This document shows positions 50,034-59,341 of a DNA stretch of 64,000 nt, one piece after another (the stretch's first letter is position 1; each line of letters starts with the position of its first letter). The stretch is from Stackebrandtia albiflava (GTDB taxonomy: Bacteria; Actinomycetota; Actinomycetes; Mycobacteriales; Micromonosporaceae), in the NCBI RefSeq assembly GCF_007994225.1, contig NZ_VLLL01000005.1, positions 4,359 to 68,358 on the forward strand, read 5' to 3'. A program made the translations under genes and the position numbers. The notes under the pieces are model-generated. The model worked only from the letters and a program-made list of their open reading frames with translations, was not told the DNA's origin and made no database searches.

Positions 50034-50936
50034 TCACACCGGTGGTGTCGCCGGCAACGCCAGTGCGATGGCCGCGGCGTCCTCGACGGTCAGTCCGGGC
50101 AGGGCGTCGCCCAGGCCGGTGGAGTCGGGGGCGGTCAGCCAGGCCGTGACCGTGACGGCCGAGCCGTCCTCCCGGTACAGCAACGCGGTCACCTCGCGCC
50201 GCATCACGTCGCCGTCCTCGCCGGTCCCGATGACGGTGTGGTGAATGATGCGCTCGCCGCCCGGTCCGGTCGCCTCGGTGCATGTCATGTCCAGGAGGGC
50301 GTCTGCCGGGATACCGGACGCCGTGGAGTCGCTACCGTCCTCGCAGGTCAACAGGTATTCGGGCGGGGTGTGCCCGGCGGTGTCGGGCGAGAACGGCCCC
50401 TCGCCGGAGGTGAAGCCCTCCGCGGAGCGCACCGAGATCGACAGTCCGGTGGCGAGATCGTCGCCCGGGAGACGGATCGACGAACCGCCTTCATCGCCGC
50501 CGAGTTCGAGACCGGTGTACTCGTGATCGACGGTACCGGTGGTCCCCTCGTCCCACGAGATGATCGCGTTGCCGACCCGGCCGAACGGCTTGAGCTCTAC
50601 TTCGGCGTCGGGGAACGCCTCGGCCAGGTGGTCGCGCAGGGCCGCGTCGTACTCGGCGGTGACGTCGTCGCGTTCCGCCTCCGGTGAGGCGGCCGGTGAC
50701 GCCGCGTCGTTCGCGGGCGGCGTCGTGTCGGCCGTGCCGACACCGCCTCCGCCCACCAGCAGCACACCGGCGACGACCGCCGCGCAGGCGGCGGTGCCCG
50801 CCGATCCGTAACCCGCCAACCGCCGGCGACGCAACGAACGCCTGCCGCGCGCGACCAGGACGTCACCGGTCAACCGGGTGGGAGGGGCGGGCTCGGTCTC
50901 ATGGGTGCGGAACGACTCTCGCAAGTCGGGGCTCAT
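50034..50936 (-). CDS. Single-pass membrane protein, probable sigma-factor partner
   Basis: 300 residues. A basic cytoplasmic N terminus of about 40 residues, one membrane helix (about 42-65, AGTAACAAVVAGVLLVGGGG), and an acidic extracytoplasmic domain without recognised family. It overlaps the SigE-family sigma gene by 38 bp and is cotranscribed. This architecture suits an anti-sigma or signal-sensing partner; no zinc anti-sigma motif is visible. Confidence 0.7.
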   Translation of the reverse strand: MSPDLRESFRTHETEPAPPTRLTGDVLVARGRRSLRRRRLAGYGSAGTAACAAVVAGVLLVGGGGVGTADTTPPANDAASPAASPEAERDDVTAEYDAALRDHLAEAFPDAEVELKPFGRVGNAIISWDEGTTGTVDHEYTGLELGGDEGGSSIRLPGDDLATGLSISVRSAEGFTSGEGPFSPDTAGHTPPEYLLTCEDGSDSTASGIPADALLDMTCTEATGPGGERIIHHTVIGTGEDGDVMRREVTALLYREDGSAVTVTAWLTAPDSTGLGDALPGLTVEDAAAIALALPATPPV

Positions 50937-51441
50937 CGTGTTCTCCTTCGGTGGGATCCAGGTCGGGTAGGAGTTCCCGGAGGCGGGCGACGGCCCGCGC
51001 GGTCTGACTCTTCACAGTGGACGGCGTGCAGCCCATCTCCCGCGCGGTCTGGTCGACGCTCAGGTCCTCCCAGTACCGCAGCACCACGGTCGTGCGCTGC
51101 CCGAGAGGCAGCCGCCGCAGCGCTTCCAGCAGCGACAACGCGGCGTCGCGGTCGGGTGACGGCGCCTCGGCGGGCGGCAGGTCGCCGGCGGGACGTTCCC
51201 TGCGGAACCACCCCCGGCGGTGCTCGTTGATGAGGGTGTTGACGATGATGCGGCGCGTATAGGCGTCACGGGAACCCGGATTGGGTCGCTCCCACGCCAC
51301 GTACAGTTTCTCGAACGCGGTCTGCACGGCGTCCTCCGCGCGGTGCCAGTCACCGCACGACAGGTACGCGAAGTACCGCATACGTTCCAGCCGCGCGGAC
51401 ACGTACTCGCGGAACTCCGCCTCGCGTTCCCGCCGCCTCAT
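50899..51441 (-). CDS. SigE-family ECF RNA polymerase sigma factor
   Basis: 180 residues. Region 2: FREYVSARLERMRYFAYLSCGDWHRAEDAVQTAFEKLYVAW. Region 4: LLEALRRLPLGQRTTVVLRYWEDLSVDQTAREMGCTPSTVKSQTARAVARLREL. This is the actinobacterial SigE family (SigE/FRAME type). Start ATG 51441 has no own ribosome-binding site but overlaps the stop of an 18-codon upstream ORF with a strong AAGGAG, suggesting coupled translation. Confidence 0.92.
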   Translation of the reverse strand: MRRREREAEFREYVSARLERMRYFAYLSCGDWHRAEDAVQTAFEKLYVAWERPNPGSRDAYTRRIIVNTLINEHRRGWFRRERPAGDLPPAEAPSPDRDAALSLLEALRRLPLGQRTTVVLRYWEDLSVDQTAREMGCTPSTVKSQTARAVARLRELLPDLDPTEGEHDEPRLARVVPHP

Positions 51442-51494
51442 CGCGCCGCGCCGGGCGGCTGCGCGGCGACCCCGGGTAGGGGATTCGTGTGCAT
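51438..51494 (-). CDS. 18-residue leader ORF coupled to the sigma-factor gene
   Basis: ATG 51494 has AAGGAG 8 nt upstream, encodes MHTNPLPGVAAQPPGAAR and stops in the ATGA shared with the sigma-factor start (51441). The sigma gene itself lacks a ribosome-binding site, so ribosomes finishing this ORF probably reinitiate there. Whether the peptide has a function is unknown. Confidence 0.45.
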   Translation of the reverse strand: MHTNPLPGVAAQPPGAAR

Positions 51495-51717
51495 GGACGC
51501 GGCTCCTTCGCAGTCGATGACGGGTCCTTCGCAGTAACAGACACGCCGGCGGCCCGAACGGACGTCACCGATCTCCGAGGTTCCCCCGCCGCACCGTCCC
51601 CGTGAGGGTGCGCTCGGAGCGGATTCCCACGGCCGCACCGGATCCCGGACACCTACCGGTAACCTGAGGCCACCGGCGGCGCGGTTCGGCTCCGGCGGAA
51701 CCGGCGAAGGACGGACC

Positions 51718-52497
51718 ATGGGACGAGCCGACGAGGCACCACCGGGGCGGCACCCGCACCGCACCGCGCTCACCCGGGTCGCGCGTCACGCACTCGCCGA
51801 GGCACGCGGAATCACCGACGCGGCACTCCGCAACACCACCACCGGCCGGTCGGTGCCACTGCTGGCGTCGCTGGCCAGCGCCCTGGACGCGGCGGGACCG
51901 CTACGCCGGTTCGCGACGCGCCCGGCACTGCGGCGACTCCACGACGGCCTCGACCATTTCCAGTCCGATGTGGAGAGCGTGGTGCGGTTCGCGGCGACCC
52001 GGCCGCGCCCCGCCGAACTGCGGTGGCGCGCCACCCAGATCGACGTTCGGCTCGGCGGGCACGACGTCACCGACGCCTTCACCGGCGAGACGGTCGACGA
52101 CACCGGGACCACCGAGGCGCTGCGGCTGATCCGCCGGGAACTCGACCAGGCCCGGACGACGCTGCGCCGCGCCGCGACCGGACACCGCGGCGAGGCCCCG
52201 CCCCGCTGGTGGGACTGGGAACCCGTCCTCCATCACATGACCAACGTGTACGGCCGCCGCACCACACCCGGCACGGCCCCGCTCGCTCGGCTCGAACGGC
52301 TCGCCCACCACTTCCACGGCGCCGACCTGCGCGGCGCCGCCGACATCGCGACACCCCGCCTCGGTCCACTGCTCGACCGGATCCGCTGGAACGACGCCAC
52401 CGTGTGGCCGCAGGAGTGGCGTGACCGGGTGCGGGAAGGCTCGGTGCCCCACGCCGGCGGCCACCTCTACACCGGCGCCACCGGGAACCGCCGCTGA
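51718..52497 (+). CDS. Hypothetical protein
   Basis: 259 residues, no family recognised. Mostly helical, Arg/Ala/Leu-rich, with LRLIRRELDQARTTLRRAATGHRG in the middle and no membrane helix. AAGGACGG lies upstream of ATG 51718. Divergent from the sigma-factor gene. Confidence 0.65.
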   Translation: MGRADEAPPGRHPHRTALTRVARHALAEARGITDAALRNTTTGRSVPLLASLASALDAAGPLRRFATRPALRRLHDGLDHFQSDVESVVRFAATRPRPAELRWRATQIDVRLGGHDVTDAFTGETVDDTGTTEALRLIRRELDQARTTLRRAATGHRGEAPPRWWDWEPVLHHMTNVYGRRTTPGTAPLARLERLAHHFHGADLRGAADIATPRLGPLLDRIRWNDATVWPQEWRDRVREGSVPHAGGHLYTGATGNRR

Positions 52498-52570
52498 CCG
52501 GTCGCCCGGAACACGCGCCCAGGATGGACGGGACCGTCGCTCCGCGTGGCCGTGTCGTATTCGGCCCGGC

Positions 52571-52597
52571 TGAAGCCCCGCTGAATAACCTGTTGAC
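52571..52597 (+). repeat. 27-bp dispersed repeat, copy B
   Basis: Begins TGAAGCCCCGCTGAATA and ends GTTGAC; 25 of 27 positions identical to the inverted copy A at 49620-49646. It lies in the 195-bp convergent gap between the hypothetical gene at 51718 and the iron-permease-family pair; that gap holds nothing else notable. Confidence 0.7.
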
Positions 52598-52692
52598 AAC
52601 GATCCGGGCGATTCGGCACACTTCGGACATCGGGGTGGTCTGCCCCCGGTCGGGGTGGGGCGTGCCACCGCGCGCGCCGGGCGACCCGATGG

Positions 52693-53076
52693 TCAGTCCC
52701 CGGAGCCGCCGCCCGGGCGTTCCCGCTCCATGTCCTCCTGCTCGTCGAGCGGACGGTTCTCCACCTGCAGGTATTCGTCGTCGGCGGCCTTGGTCACGTG
52801 GATCAGCTCGTCCAGTTTCATCATGACGGCGCGCTCGTTGCGGCGGCTGGTGTGCAGGATCAGGAACGACATCACGAACGTCGCCGCCGCGCTCACCCCG
52901 AACAGCAACTCCACCCAGTGCTCCGCGAAACCCAGCGCCACCGCCGCGACGAGCCACGCCACGACCAGCAGCACCGACAACAGCGCCACTCCCGGCGAAC
53001 CGGCGGCCTTCACCAGCCCGATGGTCGCCGTCGACATCGCGCTGCGGAACCGGTCGAGTGGGCCGTGACGCTTCAT
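52693..53076 (-). CDS. Low-affinity iron permease family protein (short)
   Basis: 127 residues with two membrane helices (about 28-50 and 54-75) followed by a helical cytoplasmic tail, the PF04120 layout: HWVELLFGVSAAATFVMSFLILHTSRRNERAVMMKLDELIHV. Transport function is doubtful for this small family. Overlaps the paralogue upstream by 4 bp; they probably form a hetero-oligomer. Confidence 0.8.
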   Translation of the reverse strand: MKRHGPLDRFRSAMSTATIGLVKAAGSPGVALLSVLLVVAWLVAAVALGFAEHWVELLFGVSAAATFVMSFLILHTSRRNERAVMMKLDELIHVTKAADDEYLQVENRPLDEQEDMERERPGGGSGD

Positions 53077-53453
53077 GCGCTCTCCCGCTCCTCGACGCCG
53101 ATGGCGGCCTCGGCCTCCTTCTCACCCTCGGCGTGGTCGTCGCTGAGATCCGCCAACGCGTCGGCGATCGCGTTCAACTTGTCCTGGATCGCCTTGTCCG
53201 CGCGGGTCTGGGTGTTCTGCAGCAACGCCACCATCAGGAACGTGATGATCGTCGTCGTCGTGTTGATGATCAACTGCCAGGTGTCCACGTTCGGCAGGAT
53301 CAGGAACGACGGCGCCCACACCACCACCACCGCCAGGCAGAACACGAAGAACCCCGGTTTCGAGAAGAACCGGGACGCCGCGGTGGCGAACCTGTCGAAC
53401 ACGCCGACCTTCCCGGTCACGTCCGAGGGCATGTGCGCCTTCCGTTCCGACAT
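53073..53453 (-). CDS. Low-affinity iron permease family protein
   Basis: 126 residues. PF04120 pattern: FFVFCLAVVVVWAPSFLILPNVDTWQLIINTTTTIITFLMVALLQNTQTRADKAIQDKLN. Two membrane helices, then an amphipathic, acidic C terminus. Coupled to its paralogue by a 4-bp overlap. Its annotated role in iron transport is a family name, not shown for bacteria. Confidence 0.85.
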   Translation of the reverse strand: MSERKAHMPSDVTGKVGVFDRFATAASRFFSKPGFFVFCLAVVVVWAPSFLILPNVDTWQLIINTTTTIITFLMVALLQNTQTRADKAIQDKLNAIADALADLSDDHAEGEKEAEAAIGVEERESA

Positions 53454-53598
53454 GGTCGACCTCCTGGCCGCGTTCCCGCCACCTCGGCGGCGTCCGACGA
53501 TCTACCCCGGGCCGGGTGTCTCTACACCCCGGCGGGCGATACCGCGCCGGGATGGCGGAATCGGCGTCGGTGACGGCCTCGATGGGTAGCTTCTGGTC

Positions 53599-54201
53599 AT
53601 GCGTGCTCTGGTCCTGAACTGCACCCTCAAACCGTCACCCGAACCGTCGAACACCCAGGCCCTCGCCGACGAGGTCATCGCGGCGCTACGCGGCCACGGC
53701 GTGGACGTCGAGGTGGTCAGGCTCGCCGACCACCACATCCCGCCCGGCATCAAGACCGACATGGGTGAGGGCGACGAGTGGCCCCGCATCCACCGCATCC
53801 TGTCCGGCTGCCGGATCCTGATCTTCGCGACCCCCACCTGGATGGGGCAACCGTCCAGTATCGCGAAGAAGGCGCTGGAACGCATGGACGCCATGATGAC
53901 CGAGACCCGCGACGACGGCACCCCCGTCGCGTACTCCAAGGTCGCCGGAGTCGTCGTCACCGGCAACGAGGACGGCGCACACCACGTCATCTCCCAGATC
54001 AGCGGGCCACTGGTCGACCTCGGCTTCACCATCCCGGGACAGTCCTGGACCTACTGGAACATGGGCCCCGGTCCCGGACCGTCCTACACCGAGACCGACC
54101 ACAAACACGACTGGTCGGCCCGCACCGGCCGCACCATGGCCGCCAACCTGGTCGCCGCCGCGACCGCGCTGGAGGCACACCCGCTGCCGACCCCGGGCTG
54201 A
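53599..54201 (+). CDS. Flavodoxin-fold NAD(P)H-dependent oxidoreductase
   Basis: 200 residues. FMN-binding beginning ALVLNCTLKPSPEPSNTQALADEV, the aromatic/phosphate loop ILIFATPTWMGQPSSIAKKALERMD and AGVVVTGNEDGAHHVISQ. Probably reduces quinones, flavins or similar substrates. TAGCTT ends 6 nt before ATG 53599: leaderless type. Confidence 0.88.
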   Translation: MRALVLNCTLKPSPEPSNTQALADEVIAALRGHGVDVEVVRLADHHIPPGIKTDMGEGDEWPRIHRILSGCRILIFATPTWMGQPSSIAKKALERMDAMMTETRDDGTPVAYSKVAGVVVTGNEDGAHHVISQISGPLVDLGFTIPGQSWTYWNMGPGPGPSYTETDHKHDWSARTGRTMAANLVAAATALEAHPLPTPG

Positions 54202-54239
54202 CGACGCACCGGGAACCACTCGACGGGACGGGGGAACGG

Positions 54240-55199
54240 GTGGACACGACACCGACGCCGCGCGGGCCGCTCAGCGAACGGCTCGTGCGGGCGTTGCACC
54301 GGGAACCCGACGGCACCCTCCTCACCGGCGCTCAACTGGCCCTGGCCGGAGACCCGGTGTACGACGAGGACCTGCAACTGTCGCTGCACCTGTGCTACGA
54401 ACCCCACTTCCGGGGCTGGCCCTCGGTGGACCCCGCCTGGCAGTGGTCACCGCACCTGCTCGCGATCCGGGAACGGTTGGAGGCGATCCTGGAGGTCAGC
54501 CTGCGCCGCCGCGTCACCGTCCCGGCCGTGACCGCGCCCGGCGACCTCGACACGGCGCTACGTGACGCGACCGTCTCCGACGACCTGCGCCCGTTCGCGC
54601 GCCACCTGCAACGCCGCGCCGACCGGTACCAGTTGCGGGAGTACCTCGTCCACGAATCGGTACGGGACCTGCGTCGCACCGACGCGCCGCATCTGGGCGT
54701 CGCGGCGCTCACCGGGGCGGCCCGTGACGCGCTGACCCGCCTCGCCGGGCTCACCGACCCGCCCCGGCCCGGCCGTGCCGCGGCCCGCCGCGCCGTCGGT
54801 GCCGACTCCCCACCGGGCGTCCACATCGACATGGTCCCCGCCGTAACCCTCACCGCCGCGAACGTCGCGACACTCCTCGTCACCCACCGCAGGCTCCGCG
54901 GGGCACTCGCCGGTCAGCTCGCCGCCATGACCGCCGAGGAGAACCGGTTCGACGACCGGTACCGGGAAGGGCTGCGACGACTCACCCCCGACGCCCCGGA
55001 CGAACCCGCCGGGAACCCCGGCGCCGCAGTAGAGGCCGCGCACGCCCTGTGCCGCGCCGTCGCACGTGACGCACCCGCGCTCGTGCCCGACGTCCTGTTC
55101 GGCGCCGCGCTGTGGCGCTCCCTCGGTGACGAGTTCGCGCGGTACCTGTCCACCCGGTGGCGGTTCGACGGTTCCTCGCTGTACCGGGCGGGCCTGTGA
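54240..55199 (+). CDS. Iron-containing redox enzyme family protein (haem-oxygenase-like)
   Basis: 319 residues. Central DEDLQLSLHLCYEPHFRGWPSVDPAWQWSPHLLAIRERLEAILE and later TAEENRFDDRYREGL resemble the haem-oxygenase-like (PF14518) iron enzymes common in actinomycetes, with Glu/His candidates for a metal site. Reaction unknown. Start GTG 54240 after GGGGGAACG; 38 bp after the flavodoxin-fold gene, perhaps its electron supplier. Confidence 0.75.
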   Translation: MDTTPTPRGPLSERLVRALHREPDGTLLTGAQLALAGDPVYDEDLQLSLHLCYEPHFRGWPSVDPAWQWSPHLLAIRERLEAILEVSLRRRVTVPAVTAPGDLDTALRDATVSDDLRPFARHLQRRADRYQLREYLVHESVRDLRRTDAPHLGVAALTGAARDALTRLAGLTDPPRPGRAAARRAVGADSPPGVHIDMVPAVTLTAANVATLLVTHRRLRGALAGQLAAMTAEENRFDDRYREGLRRLTPDAPDEPAGNPGAAVEAAHALCRAVARDAPALVPDVLFGAALWRSLGDEFARYLSTRWRFDGSSLYRAGL

Positions 55200-55342
55200 G
55201 CGGGCTCCCGGGTGGACCGGAGGCCGGCATCTCATACCCGTCATACCTGAGAGCCACCCGGCGAATCCGTTCCACGGAGTGACGACGACGAGGCCACACC
55301 GTCCATAGCCTTTGCGCCGAACCCCCGGTGCGAAAGGCAGCC

Positions 55343-56296
55343 ATGTCCACATTCCTCAGACGCGCGCGGAGAGCGGTCACCGTGCTGGCACTGGCCGCCA
55401 CCGTAGCGCTCCCCGCCGCCGTCTCCAGCGGCCCCGACGCCGTCCCCAGCCCGCCACCCGCCGCCCCCGCGTCACCCTCCGCCTTCACCGCCACCGCCCT
55501 GCGAGACCACTACGACGCCACCAGGGCCGACGTCCTCGCCGCCGCCGAGACCGCGGAGCGACACGGCCACCCCCACCGGGCCGCCGCACTACGCGAACTC
55601 GCCGCGCCCGGCCGTCACCTGCTCGCCTTCGACGGCCGCGACGGCGGACGAGTCGTGGAGGTCTACGGCGACCTCGCCACCGCCAACCGGATCGCCGTGC
55701 TCGTCCCCGGCGCCGACACCGGCGTCGACCGCTACCGGCGGCTGCGACGCGACGCCGACGCCCTCCAGACCGCGATGGGCGACACCGGCGCCGTCGTCGC
55801 CTGGCTCGGATACCGGCCGCCCGCCATGGTCAGCCTCCGGATCCTCACCGCCGACACCGCCCGCCCGGCCGCCGACGACCTCACCGGATTCCTCGACCGG
55901 CTCGCCGGGCACGTCCCCGGCGCCCGCCTCAGCCTGGTCTGCCACTCCTACGGGACGGTCGTGTGCGGGCAGGCCGCCGACACCGCCGCACGACACGTCG
56001 TGCTGTTGGGCAGCCCCGGAGCGGGCGTCGACCACGTCACCGCACTGGGTGACGCCGACGTCTGGGCGGCCCGCGGCGAGCGCGACTGGGTGGGCGGCCT
56101 ACCGCACCTGAGCCTGGACCTGGGGATCACCACGATCGGCCTCGGCGCCGACCCGGTGTCGGAGGAGTTCGGCGCCACCGTCTTCGACGCCGCCGACGCC
56201 GGACACGACGACTACCTCGCCCCCGGCTCGGTGTCCCTGGGCAACGTCGCCGCCATCGTCACCGGCGGTACACCGACCCTCCCGGACACCCGATGA
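55343..56296 (+). CDS. Secreted alpha/beta hydrolase (DUF1023 family)
   Basis: 317 residues. Signal-peptide-like start (RRARRAVTVLALAATVALPAAVSS), Pro/Ala-rich linker, then NRIAVLVPGADTGVDRYRRL and nucleophile elbow LSLVCHSYGTVVCG (Ser), as in DUF1023/Abhydrolase_8 proteins. Conserved GSPGAGVDHV follows. Likely extracellular esterase or thioesterase; substrate unknown. ATG 55343 is chosen for the AAAGG upstream. Overlaps the next gene by 4 bp. Confidence 0.85.
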   Translation: MSTFLRRARRAVTVLALAATVALPAAVSSGPDAVPSPPPAAPASPSAFTATALRDHYDATRADVLAAAETAERHGHPHRAAALRELAAPGRHLLAFDGRDGGRVVEVYGDLATANRIAVLVPGADTGVDRYRRLRRDADALQTAMGDTGAVVAWLGYRPPAMVSLRILTADTARPAADDLTGFLDRLAGHVPGARLSLVCHSYGTVVCGQAADTAARHVVLLGSPGAGVDHVTALGDADVWAARGERDWVGGLPHLSLDLGITTIGLGADPVSEEFGATVFDAADAGHDDYLAPGSVSLGNVAAIVTGGTPTLPDTR

Positions 56297-57417
56297 CCGC
56301 CACACCACCGGCCGGGCGAGACCCCGGCCTCGACTCGCTGCGCGCCCTCGCCGTCACCGGCGTCGTCCTCGGCCACTGGCTCGTCACCGCCGTCGTCACC
56401 GACACCGGCACCCTCCGGGCCGTCAGCCCGTTGCGGGAGATGCCGGAACTGGCGCCCGCGAGCTGGCTGTTCCAGACCCTCGCGGTGTTCTTCCTCGTCG
56501 GAGGCGCCGTCGCCACCCGGCGGCCCACGACCCCCGCGACCGGCGGACACCGCCGACGGCTCACACGGCGGCTCACCACCCTGGCCGGACCCGTCGCGCT
56601 GCTGCTGACCGTGTGGGCGATCGTGTCGGCGGCGCTGCTGGCGGTCGGCGTGGAACGGGAGACAGTGCGGGTCCTGTTCAAACTCGCGTGGTCGCCGCTG
56701 TGGTTCCTCGCGGTGTTCCTGCTCCTCGTCGCCGCCGCGCCGCTGCTGGCCCGGGTACATCCCGGATGGTGGTTCGCGGCGGTCGCCGCCGCCGACCTGG
56801 TCCGGTTCGCGGTCCCCGGCGCGGAATGGGTCGGCTGGTGCAACGTCGTCACCGGTTGGCTCGTCCCCTTCGGCATCGGAGCCCGGTGGAACCGCCGGGG
56901 GACGCCGTCCCGCCGGGAGTCGGTGACGCTGCTGGCCGGTGGTGCGGCGGCGGCCGTCGCACTGGTCACCTGGTGCGGATACCCCGTGTCGATGGTCGGC
57001 GTGCCCGGCGACGGCATGTCCAACCTGAACCCGCCCAGCCTCGCCGTGGTGTGCTTCGGCGTCGCGCAGGCGGGCGCCGCCGGGCTGCTGCTGCCCGGGT
57101 TGCGTCGCACGTCCGGCCTACCGGTGGTCCGGCACGTCGTCACGGCGCTCAACTGGCACGCGGTGCCGATCTTCCTGTGGCACCAGACCGCGATGATCTC
57201 GGTCACCGTGATCGCGACGACCGGGGCGGTGGCGCTGCCCGGCCTACACACCCCACCCGATTCACCACAGTGGATTGCCGAGCGGCTGGTGTGGTTGCCG
57301 CTGTTCGCGATCGCGTTGACCGGATATGTCCTCGCCACCCGAAGACGCCGCCGCGAGACCGTCCCACCCGCGGATCCGGCCCCGGCCGACACCGGCCGCG
57401 ACCTGGCTAGCGTGTAG
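56293..57417 (+). CDS. Acyltransferase-3-family membrane protein
   Basis: 374 residues, about ten membrane helices. It begins DPGLDSLRALAVTGVVLGHWLV, the conserved N-terminal R/H region of acyltransferase 3, and includes WHAVPIFLWHQTAMI with a late His. Such proteins O-acylate sugars or cell-surface molecules. Coupled by a 4-bp overlap to the secreted hydrolase gene, hinting at a common substrate on the cell surface. Confidence 0.85.
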   Translation: MTATPPAGRDPGLDSLRALAVTGVVLGHWLVTAVVTDTGTLRAVSPLREMPELAPASWLFQTLAVFFLVGGAVATRRPTTPATGGHRRRLTRRLTTLAGPVALLLTVWAIVSAALLAVGVERETVRVLFKLAWSPLWFLAVFLLLVAAAPLLARVHPGWWFAAVAAADLVRFAVPGAEWVGWCNVVTGWLVPFGIGARWNRRGTPSRRESVTLLAGGAAAAVALVTWCGYPVSMVGVPGDGMSNLNPPSLAVVCFGVAQAGAAGLLLPGLRRTSGLPVVRHVVTALNWHAVPIFLWHQTAMISVTVIATTGAVALPGLHTPPDSPQWIAERLVWLPLFAIALTGYVLATRRRRRETVPPADPAPADTGRDLASV

Positions 57418-57419
57418 CC

Positions 57420-58682
57420 GTGACCGCCACCGACACCCTCCGGTCCGCGCGGCACGGCCTCCGCCGCCTGGGCACCGAGCTGTTCACCGCCCGGGCCGAC
57501 CCGCTGCCGTGGGGATCGCTCCGGTCGTTCGGCTGGGTGGTGCACCTGCTGACCCTCGCGTTCGCCTGGTACGCCCTCAACGAGAACGTCCCGGAACTCG
57601 TCGACGTCTACCGGCTCGGAGTCACCGCCGGAACCACCCTGGCGATCCTGCAGTCGGTGGCCGTGGTGCTCGCGCTGCGGTGGCCGGTGCCCGCCTGGTG
57701 GCTGGCCACGGCGACCACGGCTGTCACCGCCCTCGCCGGTGAGGCGTACGTCGAGGTCTCCGCCGCGTACCCGTGGACCGCCTACGGGATGGTGCTGCAG
57801 GCCATCGGGTTGTTCCTGCTCGCGCTGCGCCTGCGACCCGTCGCGTCCATCACCGCCTACCTCGTCACGTCCGGTGTCGGCGCGACCTGCGCCGTCCTCC
57901 TGGCGACCAGACCACACCGGACCACCTTCGACCTGGCCGTCATCGTGCTCGCCGTGGCGACCGTACTGGGAATCGCGTTCCGCACCAGCCGGGTCGCCCG
58001 CGCCGAACTCACCCGGCAACAGATCCTCACCGCCACCGAACGCGCCAGGCGGGAACTCGCCGACGAACGCGCCCGCATCGCCCGGGAACTCCACGACGTC
58101 GTCGCCCACCACATGTCGGTCATCTCGATCCAGGCCCAGGTCGCCGTCCACCTGGTACCCGACCCGCCGCAGCAGTTGCGGGACAACCTGGCCGGCATCC
58201 GCGCCAACGCCGTCGACGCCCTCACCGAACTCAGGCGAGTGCTCGGCGTGCTGCGTTCCGAACGACCCGACGACGACCGGCACCGGCCGCAACCCACCCT
58301 CGACCGCATCCCCGAACTCGTCGACAACGTCCGGGGCACCGGCGCCGCCATCACCCTGGAGATACGGGGCGAACCACGGGTACTGTCACCCGGCGTGGAA
58401 CTGTCGGCGTACCGGATCGCCCAGGAGGCGTTGAGCAACGCACTGCGCCACGCCCCCGGCACCCGGATCACCCTGCTACTCGACTACCGGCCCGACACCG
58501 TGGCCGTCGAGGTCGACAACACCGCACCCGCCGAACCCGCCGCCCCCAACCCCGGCGGGCTGGGACTCGCCGGAATGCGGGAACGCGCCGCGATGCTCGG
58601 CGGAGAGGTCACCACCCTGACCCGCCCCGACGGCGGATACCGCGTCACGGCCGTCCTACCCGCCACCGGCGGTGCCGCATGA
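57420..58682 (+). CDS. Sensor histidine kinase (HisKA_3 type)
   Basis: 420 residues. Five to six membrane helices in the first 190 residues, then the dimerisation box RARIARELHDVVAHHMSVISIQA (phospho-His about residue 225) and a HATPase_c domain with EALSNALRHAPG and GLGLAGMRERAAMLGG. NarL-type partner follows with a 4-bp overlap. GTG 57420 lies 6 nt after TAGCGT, so it can be transcribed leaderless. Confidence 0.95.
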   Translation: MTATDTLRSARHGLRRLGTELFTARADPLPWGSLRSFGWVVHLLTLAFAWYALNENVPELVDVYRLGVTAGTTLAILQSVAVVLALRWPVPAWWLATATTAVTALAGEAYVEVSAAYPWTAYGMVLQAIGLFLLALRLRPVASITAYLVTSGVGATCAVLLATRPHRTTFDLAVIVLAVATVLGIAFRTSRVARAELTRQQILTATERARRELADERARIARELHDVVAHHMSVISIQAQVAVHLVPDPPQQLRDNLAGIRANAVDALTELRRVLGVLRSERPDDDRHRPQPTLDRIPELVDNVRGTGAAITLEIRGEPRVLSPGVELSAYRIAQEALSNALRHAPGTRITLLLDYRPDTVAVEVDNTAPAEPAAPNPGGLGLAGMRERAAMLGGEVTTLTRPDGGYRVTAVLPATGGAA

Positions 58683-59341
58683 CCGTGCGCGTCCTCATCG
58701 CCGACGACCAGATGCTCGTCAGGCAGGGCTTCACCGTGCTGCTGGGCGCCGAACCCGACATGGAGGTCGTCGGGCAGGCCGTCGACGGACTCGACGCCGT
58801 CGCACAGGCCGGCACGCTGCGACCCGACGTCGTCCTCATGGACATCCGGATGCCCCGGCTCGGCGGCATCGAGGCCACCCGGCGGCTCACCCACGACGGC
58901 GCCGGCCCCAGGGTCATCGTCCTCACCACCTTCGACCTCGACGAATACGTGTACGAGGCGTTGCGCGCCGGAGCCTCCGGGTTCCTACTCAAGGACACCT
59001 CCGCCGCCGAACTCGCCCACGCCCTGCGCGTCGTCGCCGCGGGAGAGGCGCTGCTGGCACCCAACGTCACCCGACGCCTCATCGAGGAGTTCGCGCGACT
59101 GGGCGCGGCACCGCGCCGCCCGCACCGCGACCGGCTCGACGGCCTGACCGAACGGGAGACCGAGGTGCTGGCACTCATCGCCCGAGGACTGTCCAACGCC
59201 GAGATCGCCGCCGACCTCGTCGTCGCCGAACAGACCGTCAAGACCCACGTCGGCCGCATCCTCGCGAAACTCGGCCTGCGGGACCGGACCCAGGCGGCGG
59301 TGTTCGCCTACGAGACGGGCCTGGTCGCACCGGGCGGGTGA
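58679..59341 (+). CDS. NarL/LuxR-family response regulator
   Basis: 220 residues. Receiver domain with acidic pocket DDQ, phospho-acceptor Asp55 (VVLMDIRMP), Thr (VLTTFD) and Lys (FLLKDT). C-terminal LuxR helix-turn-helix: LTERETEVLALIARGLSNAEIAADLVVAEQTVKTHVGRILAKLGLRDRTQAAVFA. Cognate partner of the preceding kinase. Target genes unknown. Confidence 0.95.
   Translation: MTVRVLIADDQMLVRQGFTVLLGAEPDMEVVGQAVDGLDAVAQAGTLRPDVVLMDIRMPRLGGIEATRRLTHDGAGPRVIVLTTFDLDEYVYEALRAGASGFLLKDTSAAELAHALRVVAAGEALLAPNVTRRLIEEFARLGAAPRRPHRDRLDGLTERETEVLALIARGLSNAEIAADLVVAEQTVKTHVGRILAKLGLRDRTQAAVFAYETGLVAPGG

Noticed and set aside
56259..58292. 677-codon minus-strand frame over acyltransferase and kinase
   Set aside because: Antisense of well-supported genes with 4-bp overlaps.
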